Assembly: GCF_003952425.1 (NCBI RefSeq) | Contig: NZ_CP034449.1 | Span: forward strand, 4,380,001-4,385,000 | Length of the DNA stretch: 5,000 nucleotides | Source: Mesorhizobium sp. M2A.F.Ca.ET.046.03.2.1 | GTDB lineage: Bacteria; Pseudomonadota; Alphaproteobacteria; Rhizobiales; Rhizobiaceae | Reading direction: 5' to 3' | Part shown: one piece after another, positions 1-5,000 of the stretch | Position numbering within the stretch: position 1 is the first letter of the stretch | Layout: the number at the start of each line of letters is the position of its first letter | Program-made: the position numbers and the translations under genes | The notes under the pieces: generated by a model | Seen by the model: the letters and a program-made list of their open reading frames with translations, nothing else | The model's database searches: none | What the model was told of the DNA's origin: nothing

Positions 1-1414
<1,414 letters not shown>

Positions 1415-1699
1415 GTTCTCATTACTTATATCCATCAAGGCACAATCCGAAGGATTGTCGCCATTCTCACTCACGCTTGTTCCGCCCTTCGGGCGGCGCT
1501 ACGTGGGTGCGGCGCAACGGCGCCGACGGTCGGTCGACCTTGCGAAGCTTCGCTTCGAAGGGTGCCGGGCCGAATGAACATCCAAGGCACAACAAAGACC
1601 AGCGAACAGCTTGGAAAGCAGCAAATAGGGTCCCCTATTGGCTACTCACTATCGGCTATTCGCTTTAAAAAGCTTCTCGATTTGAACATGCGTTTTGCC
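1415..1699 (+). other. 23S-5S transcribed spacer with stem-loops
   Basis: No gene is seen in this spacer of about 285 bases. It contains several short inverted repeats: ACAATCC/GGATTGT (1442-1448 with 1452-1458, loop GAA); CCGCCC/GGGCGG (1482-1487 with 1491-1496, loop TTC); GGCGC/GCGCC (1511-1515 with 1520-1524, loop AACG); the 12-base palindrome GCGAAGCTTCGC (1542-1553); and TTCGAA (1554-1559). These probably fold in the precursor RNA and may be cleavage sites for rRNA maturation. Open frames crossing it also run into the rRNA and lack protein-like composition, so I treat them as chance. Confidence 0.75.
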
Positions 1700-1833
1700 G
1701 ACCTGGTGGTTATGGCGGAGCGGCTGCACCCGATCCCATTCCGAACTCGGCCGTGAAACGCTCCAGCGCTGATGGTACTTCGTCTCAAGACGCGGGAGAG
1801 TAGGTCGCTGCCAGGTCTGCCAAGCGCATGTTC
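1684..1833 (+). other. 5S rRNA precursor processing stem
   Basis: GAACATGCG at 1684-1692 is perfectly complementary to CGCATGTTC at 1825-1833. The two arms bracket the 5S rRNA just outside its own terminal helix, so the precursor can form a long interrupted duplex closing the 5S domain. In other bacteria such flanking stems guide RNase cleavage of the precursor; that role here is inferred from position and complementarity only. Confidence 0.7.
1700..1817 (+). rRNA. rrf: 5S ribosomal RNA
   Basis: Component of the 50S central protuberance. The terminal helix is visible as GACCTGG (1700-1706) pairing with CCAGGTC (1811-1817). Between them lie conserved 5S segments such as CGATCCCATTCCGAACTCGG (1731-1750) and GGGAGAGTAGG (about 1794-1804). 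Total length of about 118 nt fits bacterial 5S; mature ends could be two or three bases shorter on each side. It follows 23S on the same strand at normal operon distance. Confidence 0.96.
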
Positions 1834-1878
1834 AACTCTCATCTTCTCTCTACGATAAAGGCCCGCCAACGGGACCCC

Positions 1879-1904
1879 GGGCCGCGAAAGCGGCCCTTTC
1901 ATTT
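1879..1904 (+). terminator. Hairpin after 5S rRNA, possible weak terminator or processing site
   Basis: GGGCCGC (1879-1885) and GCGGCCC (1890-1896) form a perfect 7-bp stem closed by a GAAA tetraloop, followed by TTTCATTT. The U-tract is interrupted, and tRNA-fMet lies only about 110 bases downstream on the same strand. The hairpin therefore more likely gives partial attenuation or a processing boundary than full termination. Confidence 0.5.
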
Positions 1905-1966
1905 GGTGAGCCGTCTACCTATCTGTAGGCCAACCTATCCATAGGCTTGCGCTTACGCCCAAGAAC

Positions 1967-2012
1967 GCAAGCAAACGCTTGCTCGTAGTTGCAAGCAAAC
2001 GCTTGCTCGTAG
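1967..2012 (+). repeat. Two tandem 22-nt hairpin repeats just before tRNA-fMet
   Basis: The unit GCAAGCAAACGCTTGCTCGT followed by AG occurs at 1967-1988 and 1991-2012, identical in both copies and separated by TT (24-base period). Each copy contains GCAAGC and GCTTGC around AAAC, so each can fold as a 6-bp hairpin. The second copy ends four bases before the tRNA 5' end. It may be part of the tRNA leader, or a duplication by replication slippage. No function can be assigned from sequence. Confidence 0.85.
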
Positions 2013-2016
2013 GTGA

Positions 2017-2093
<77 letters not shown>

Positions 2094-2096
2094 AAC

Positions 2097-2128
2097 AAAC
2101 GCCCGCGAAAGCGGGCGTTTTGCTTTTT
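2097..2128 (+). terminator. Intrinsic terminator of the rRNA operon
   Basis: AAACGCCCGC (2097-2106) and GCGGGCGTTT (2111-2120) form a perfect 10-bp stem with a GAAA tetraloop, followed by TGCTTTTT. It begins four bases after the tRNA CCA end, so it is the expected 3' end of the 23S-5S-tRNA transcript. Read on the minus strand the trailing sequence is less T-rich (GTTTGTTTGG), so it may only weakly stop transcripts of the convergent gene. Confidence 0.9.
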
Positions 2129-2582
2129 GGCCGCCAGGGCCGGTAGTTCATCCTTGCTTACCGAATCCAGCAGGATCGCCGCGCGCCAATTCCTCCAGAT
2201 ATGCACGCAGCGACCGCGGCTCACGACCCAGGATCGCACGCAGCGTCAGCGGGTTGCCGAGCAGCCCGTGGTGATCGTAGTGATCGAACATCGCCTTCAA
2301 GTCCTGGGAAACGACACCGAGGACACCGGGATCGCGGCGCTCCCCGATTTTGCGGCCCAGCACATCGCTCATCAGCGCGCCGACGTCGTGTCGATCGAGT
2401 TGCCCGCGTGCGCAAAGTTCGAACGTGCCAAAAAGCAGCCGGTCTTCCGTCAGGGCTATCGCCGCGACCTCGGCGACATCGCGATAGTCGACCAGCGAGA
2501 AACGGGTCTCGGACGACCAAGGCTCCGCGAGCACGCCCTCCTTCACGATTTTGGGCCAGAATGCCGCGTAGTTCTGAAAGTA

Positions 2583-2586
2583 GCGC
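2583..2586. repeat. Target-site duplication GCGC, left copy
   Basis: GCGC directly abuts the IS end TGACC at 2587 and is matched by GCGC at 3859-3862 beyond the other end. Deleting the IS with one copy restores the reading frame of the host gene, which supports this as a true 4-bp duplication. Confidence 0.9.
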
Positions 2587-2623
2587 TGACCTTGCCCCCA
2601 ATTTCTATCCAGTTTTGAGTTCG
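2587..2623. repeat. IS terminal inverted repeat, orfB side
   Basis: Starts TGACCTTGCCCC, identical over 12 bases to the other terminus read inward. It stays recognisably similar to GAGTTCG at 2617-2623, with mismatches and one length difference between. The orfB stop codon (TAG, 2605-2607) lies inside it. Confidence 0.88.
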
Positions 2624-3534
2624 TTTCCGGCGTGGGTTGTGCCCTGCTGGGCGGGTGAAGCGACGGTCGCTGGCGCGGAGCCTTTGGCATAGCGCAGCGC
2701 GAGCGACCGTCGCGGATTGAAGGTGGTGGCGAACTCGGCCGGTGTCTGCCAGGCGATTTGGGAGTGTGGCCGTGCGGTGTTGTAGTCGGCGCGCCACAGG
2801 GCGATGGCTACGCGCGCCTGAGCCAGCGAGGTAAACAGCGTCTCGTTGAGCAGTTCATCGCGCAGTCGGCCGTTGAAGCTCTCGATGAAGCCATTCTGCA
2901 TCGGCTTGCCCGGCGCAATGTAATGCCATTCGACGCGGTTCTGATCTGCCCAGGCGAGGATGGCGTTGGAGGTGAACTCGCTGCCATTGTCGCTGACGAT
3001 CATCCTCGGCCGGCCGCGCTCGGTGATGAGCCGGTCCAGTTCGCGGGCAACCCGCATGCCCGAGAGCGACGTATCAACGATGAGTGCCAGGCACTCTCTC
3101 GTGCAGTCGTCGACGACGGCCAGGATGCGGAAGCGGCGCCCGTCGGTGAGCTGGTCCGATACGAAGTCGAGCGACCAGCGCTCGTCGGGCCTCAGCGGCA
3201 CCAGCATCGGCGCCCTGGTCCCGATCGCCCGCTTGCGGCCGCCACGGCGGCGAACGGCGAGCTTCTCCTCCCGATAGAGCCGGAACAGCTTCTTGTGGTT
3301 CACGACCAGGCCCTCCCGCCTCAGCATCACGAGAAGACGCCGGTAGCCGGACCGGCGACGCTCCTGCGCGATCGCCTTCATCCGCTCGCGAACCTCGCGG
3401 TCGTCCGGCCTGCTGGTCTCGTAGCGAACCGTCATGCGGCAACAGCCGATGGCTTTACACGCCCGTCGTTCGCTCATCCCGAAGCCTTCCCTCAGGTGAG
3501 CGACAGCTTTCCGCTTGGCCGCGGGCGTTACCAT
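2605..3534 (-). CDS. IS3-family transposase OrfB (DDE integrase catalytic subunit)
   Basis: A 309-residue protein supplying the catalytic domain for excision and insertion of the element. Residues 1-110 are basic and resemble the helix-turn-helix and linker region of IS3 OrfB ([22 protein letters not shown]). The retroviral-integrase-like core follows. Its catalytic triad is visible as D123 (SLDFVSD), D182 (SDNGSEF) and E218 ([14 protein letters not shown]), with 35 residues between the second D and the E, the spacing of IS3-type DD(35)E enzymes. The C-terminal [18 protein letters not shown] is typical of the family. ATG at 3534 overlaps the orfA stop by 7 bases. OrfB may be made alone or, more likely, as an OrfAB fusion by -1 frameshifting. 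The frame is intact and of normal length. Confidence 0.95.
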   Translation of the reverse strand: MVTPAAKRKAVAHLREGFGMSERRACKAIGCCRMTVRYETSRPDDREVRERMKAIAQERRRSGYRRLLVMLRREGLVVNHKKLFRLYREEKLAVRRRGGRKRAIGTRAPMLVPLRPDERWSLDFVSDQLTDGRRFRILAVVDDCTRECLALIVDTSLSGMRVARELDRLITERGRPRMIVSDNGSEFTSNAILAWADQNRVEWHYIAPGKPMQNGFIESFNGRLRDELLNETLFTSLAQARVAIALWRADYNTARPHSQIAWQTPAEFATTFNPRRSLALRYAKGSAPATVASPAQQGTTHAGNELKTG

Positions 3535-3794
3535 TTCTTTCCCACGAGATCCTTCAGCGCGGCATTGTCGAGCATGGCGTCGGCCAGAAGCCGCTTCAGC
3601 CGCGTGTTCTCGTCCTCCAGCGCCTTCAGTCGCCGAGCCTCGGGGACATCCATCCCGCCGAAGCGGGCCTTCCAGTTGTAGATCGAAGCATCGCTGACGC
3701 CGTGCTTCCGACACAGATCGGCGACCGACACCCCGGCCTCATGCTCCTTCAAAATTCCGATGATCTGCTCTTCAGAGAAGCGGCTGCGCTTCAT
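3528..3794 (-). CDS. IS3-family transposase OrfA (DNA-binding subunit)
   Basis: An 88-residue protein that binds the IS ends and, fused to OrfB, forms the transposase. Residues 1-45 ([15 protein letters not shown], then [20 protein letters not shown]) hold the Tnp_1-type helix-turn-helix. Residues about 52-84 ([17 protein letters not shown] onward) have regularly spaced leucines, as in the leucine zipper that multimerises IS3 OrfA. I chose ATG at 3794 because the family normally starts MKRSRF and a GAGAGGA stretch lies upstream at a suitable distance; an in-frame ATG at 3830 would add 12 residues that run into the terminal repeat. The stop TAA (3528-3530) overlaps the orfB start. Confidence 0.93.
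   Translation of the reverse strand: MKRSRFSEEQIIGILKEHEAGVSVADLCRKHGVSDASIYNWKARFGGMDVPEARRLKALEDENTRLKRLLADAMLDNAALKDLVGKKW
3537..3543 (-). promoter_or_regulatory. Candidate -1 frameshift heptamer GGGAAAG for OrfAB
   Basis: In the orfA frame the bases read G GGA AAG, the X XXY YYZ slippery pattern. Slipping back one base gives GGG AAA and leads directly into the orfB frame, through GAA then ATG GTA ACG. It lies seven bases before the orfA stop, as expected for programmed frameshifting in IS3 elements. The better known IS3 signal is A6G, so this is a candidate only. Confidence 0.5.
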
Positions 3795-3820
3795 GGCCTG
3801 GTCCTCTCGATGGGCCAGAA

Positions 3821-3858
3821 CGAACTTCAAACCGGATTAGATCACAGGGGCAAGGTCA
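3821..3858. repeat. IS terminal inverted repeat, orfA side
   Basis: Read inward from 3858 it begins TGACCTTGCCCC and ends GAAGTTCG, matching the opposite terminus (2587-2623) imperfectly over about 38 bases. It lies upstream of the orfA start and probably carries or overlaps the transposase promoter. Confidence 0.88.
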
Positions 3859-3862
3859 GCGC
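3859..3862. repeat. Target-site duplication GCGC, right copy
   Basis: GCGC follows the IS terminus GGTCA (3854-3858) and equals 2583-2586. The surrounding bases are GCGCGCC, so the exact phase cannot be told from this side alone; the other side and frame restoration fix it. Confidence 0.88.
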
Positions 3863-4415
3863 GCCGGATGGAGGAACGTATATTCCAGGCCGGAGTTGAG
3901 AACCGCCTCCTCGACCGGCGCCTTGGCGACATGATTGACGAGGTCCGAAAGCGCCGGATGGATCACGGCCGAAAACACCAATCGGCGCACACCCGCGTCG
4001 ATGGCAGCCTTCACGACAGTTTTTCCCACGTCGGCCTCGGCGGGAATGAAGGCCGGGGCGATATAGAAGACGGCGCCGACGTCCTTGAGTGCTGCGTCTA
4101 AAGCCGCGCGATCGCGCAGGTCGCCGATGGCGACTTCGGTTGCGCCGTGACCGCGCACCTGTTCAGCCTGCTCAGGCTTGCGGATGAAGGCACGGACGCG
4201 CGCGCCTCGCGTAGCAAGGGCGGGAATGACACTGCCTGCAAAATCTCCTGCGCGCCGAAGGCGAGAATCATGATCATGCTCCTGCAAGTTCGTGATGGCC
4301 ACCAATGGCCCTCAACTCAATCTGGTTCCTGCGACCGGGATGTCACCACTCCGCCGGCTTTTTTCGGGTAACGCCTAACGGGTGAACTGGCGAAGGCGTG
4401 CCCGCGTTCCCAAAT

Positions 4416-4429
4416 GCCCACTTGTGGGC
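4416..4429. repeat. Inverted repeat GCCCACTTGTGGGC in the intergenic region
   Basis: Perfect 14-base inverted repeat about 110 bases upstream of the ThuA-like start. It could be a regulator-binding palindrome or the top of an RNA hairpin (GCCCA/TGGGC around CTTG). No T-run follows directly, so it is not a standard terminator. Function unknown. Confidence 0.5.
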
Positions 4430-4527
4430 CGGCTCGCCTCGGGCTTTCTTTGCTGACATGCGTTTACGTCCGAAAACTCGGTAACTATTCGCCCTTGGCG
4501 ATCTCGAATGAATGCAACCAAACCGAC

Positions 4528-4533
4528 GGAGAG
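4528..4533 (+). promoter_or_regulatory. Ribosome-binding site of the ThuA-like gene
   Basis: GGAGAG four bases before ATG at 4538. It decides the start: the in-frame ATG at 4508 has no purine-rich site in front and would add ten residues (MNATKPTERK) not resembling the family's N-terminus. Confidence 0.75.
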
Positions 4534-4537
4534 AAAG

Positions 4538-5000
4538 ATGCGGCAGGCGCTGATCGTATGGGGCGGCTGGGAGGGCCATGAGCCCGAAGCCGGCGCCCGC
4601 GTCGTCAAGGCGATGCTCGAGGAGGAAGGCTTTGCCGTGCGCGTCGAGAACACGACCGCGGTCTTCGCCGACCCGGCGATCGCCGAGCTCAGCCTGATCG
4701 TGCCGATCTACACGATGTCCAAGCTTACCAAGGCGGAAGAAGCCAATCTGACGAAAGCGGTCGAAAACGGCGTCGGCCTTGGCGGGTACCATGGCGGCAT
4801 GGCCGACGCATTTCGCGAATCGCCCGAATACCAGTTCATGTGCGGTGGGCAATGGGTCGCGCATCCCGGCAACATCATCGACTATCATGTGAATGTGACG
4901 CGGGGCGACGACCCGATCATGCGAGGCATCGAGGATTTCCCCTACCGGTCCGAGCAGTATTACATGCATGTCGATCCTTCGAACGAGGTGCTGGCGACCA
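4538..5000 (+). CDS. ThuA-domain protein, N-terminal 154 residues (3' end outside window)
   Basis: Resembles the ThuA family (trehalose-utilisation-type proteins with a class I glutamine-amidotransferase-like fold). Members often sit in sugar-metabolism loci, but the reaction is not settled for most, so I do not assign a substrate. The start MRQALIVWGGWEGHEP (residues 1-16) is the family's first strand and loop. Later conserved segments are LIVPIYTM (53-60), GVGLGGYHGGMADAFR (78-93), CGGQWVAHPG (102-111) and YRSEQYYMHVDP (136-147). GGYHGG occupies the nucleophile-elbow position, where true amidotransferases carry cysteine. No signal peptide or membrane segment is seen, so the protein is probably cytoplasmic. 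The start at 4538 follows GGAGAG. The frame is open to the window end without a stop; family members usually run beyond 200 residues, so roughly a third or more is missing. It is divergent from the broken NmrA-like gene, so no operon can be judged. Confidence 0.87.
   Translation, partial: MRQALIVWGGWEGHEPEAGARVVKAMLEEEGFAVRVENTTAVFADPAIAELSLIVPIYTMSKLTKAEEANLTKAVENGVGLGGYHGGMADAFRESPEYQFMCGGQWVAHPGNIIDYHVNVTRGDDPIMRGIEDFPYRSEQYYMHVDPSNEVLAT

Larger units (their letters stand above)
2587..3858 (-). mobile_element. Complete IS3-family insertion sequence (probably IS407-like group), 1272 bp
   Basis: All parts of an intact element are present: two overlapping transposase frames on the minus strand (orfA, orfB), imperfect terminal inverted repeats beginning TGACCTTGCCCC at both ends, TG...CA termini, and a 4-bp GCGC duplication immediately outside. 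The size and the 4-bp duplication fit the IS407 group of IS3. Subgroup assignment rests on the appearance of OrfA ([15 protein letters not shown] start) and is not verified against ISfinder. It lies in the same orientation as the gene it interrupts. Intact ends and frames suggest a fairly recent insertion and a potentially active element. Confidence 0.94.
2148..4271 (-). pseudogene. NmrA/SDR-like NAD(P)-binding protein gene, split by an IS and frameshifted
   Basis: Encodes an atypical short-chain-dehydrogenase-like protein of the NmrA type (Rossmann fold binding NAD(P); substrate unknown). The best start is ATG at 4271, with AGGAG at 4279-4283 seven bases upstream; another ATG at 4277 is too close to that site. 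The start reads MILAFGA, then the frame breaks: the rest of the N-terminal half, SVIPALATRGARVRAFIRKP through LEYTFLHPAR, is in another frame. One base is missing between 4250 and 4251; an A there would give GATGDFAG, the family's glycine-rich motif. The gene is then interrupted by the IS at 2587-3858. The C-terminal half resumes at 2582 with YFQNYAAFWPKIV and ends at TGA, 2148-2150. Without the IS and one GCGC copy, LHPAR joins YFQNY in frame; the repaired protein is about 282 residues, normal for the family. Probably non-functional, unless the frameshift is a sequencing error, which would still leave the IS. Confidence 0.88.
4278..4537. other. Divergent intergenic region between the broken NmrA-like gene and the ThuA-like gene
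   Basis: About 260 bases without a convincing gene; the long minus-strand frames covering its right part also run antisense through the ThuA-like gene and are shadows. It must hold promoters for both divergent genes, but I see no clear -35/-10 pair on either strand. It contains the minus-strand ribosome-binding sequence AGGAG (4279-4283) and two short inverted repeats: GGCCA/TGGCC (4297-4310), about 26 bases from the minus-strand start, and GCCCAC/GTGGGC (4416-4429). A T6 run lies at 4359-4364 but has no proper stem before it. Confidence 0.6.

Noticed and set aside
2127..2692. Plus-strand frames and an alternative minus frame over the C-terminal half of the NmrA-like gene
   Set aside because: They are shadows of the fragment whose translation continues the NmrA-like protein exactly at the IS junction.
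2758..3681. A 307-codon plus-strand frame opposite the transposase
   Set aside because: It is the antisense of orfB and orfA. The DDE triad, terminal repeats and family matches are all on the minus strand; GC-rich codon bias opens the complementary frame.
4351..4370. T6 run with nearby GC-rich bases as a terminator
   Set aside because: There is no adequate stem before the T-run, and it lies between divergent genes where no terminator is expected.
4343..4969. A 208-codon minus-strand frame
   Set aside because: It is antisense to the ThuA-like gene, which has clear family motifs and a ribosome-binding site on the plus strand.

Overview
The window looks like chromosome of an alphaproteobacterium, most likely a sphingomonad. 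The reasons are the 23S-5S-tRNA-fMet(CAT) gene order at the end of the rRNA operon, the style of the 23S, 5S and initiator tRNA sequences, and GC-rich flanking genes. No database search was possible, so the genus is an inference.

Positions 1-2128 are the distal part of an rRNA operon on the + strand. It holds roughly the 3' half of 23S rRNA (1-1414), a palindrome-rich spacer, 5S rRNA (about 1700-1817) inside a longer processing stem, a hairpin, a tandemly repeated 22-nt hairpin unit, initiator tRNA-fMet with encoded CCA (2017-2093), and a perfect 10-bp intrinsic terminator (2097-2128).

Positions 2148-4271 hold one minus-strand gene for an NmrA/SDR-like NAD(P)-binding protein that converges on the rRNA operon. 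It is broken twice. A complete 1272-bp IS3-family element (2587-3858; orfA, orfB, terminal inverted repeats, 4-bp GCGC target duplication) sits in it. In addition, one base appears to be missing in the codons for the N-terminal glycine-rich nucleotide-binding motif. Removing the IS with one GCGC copy and restoring one base gives a continuous frame of about 282 residues, the normal size for the family.

Positions 4278-4537 are an intergenic region with two small inverted repeats. From 4538 to beyond the window end, a + strand gene encodes a ThuA-domain protein (5' 154 codons present), divergent from the broken gene.

The region is mostly ordinary: an rRNA operon, an IS-disrupted oxidoreductase-like gene and a ThuA-type gene. 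I see no sign of a new multi-gene system. The points worth a second look are the double lesion in the NmrA-like gene, an apparently compensated base-pair change next to the peptidyl-transferase centre of 23S rRNA, the duplicated hairpin before tRNA-fMet, and a non-A6G slippery heptamer in the IS.
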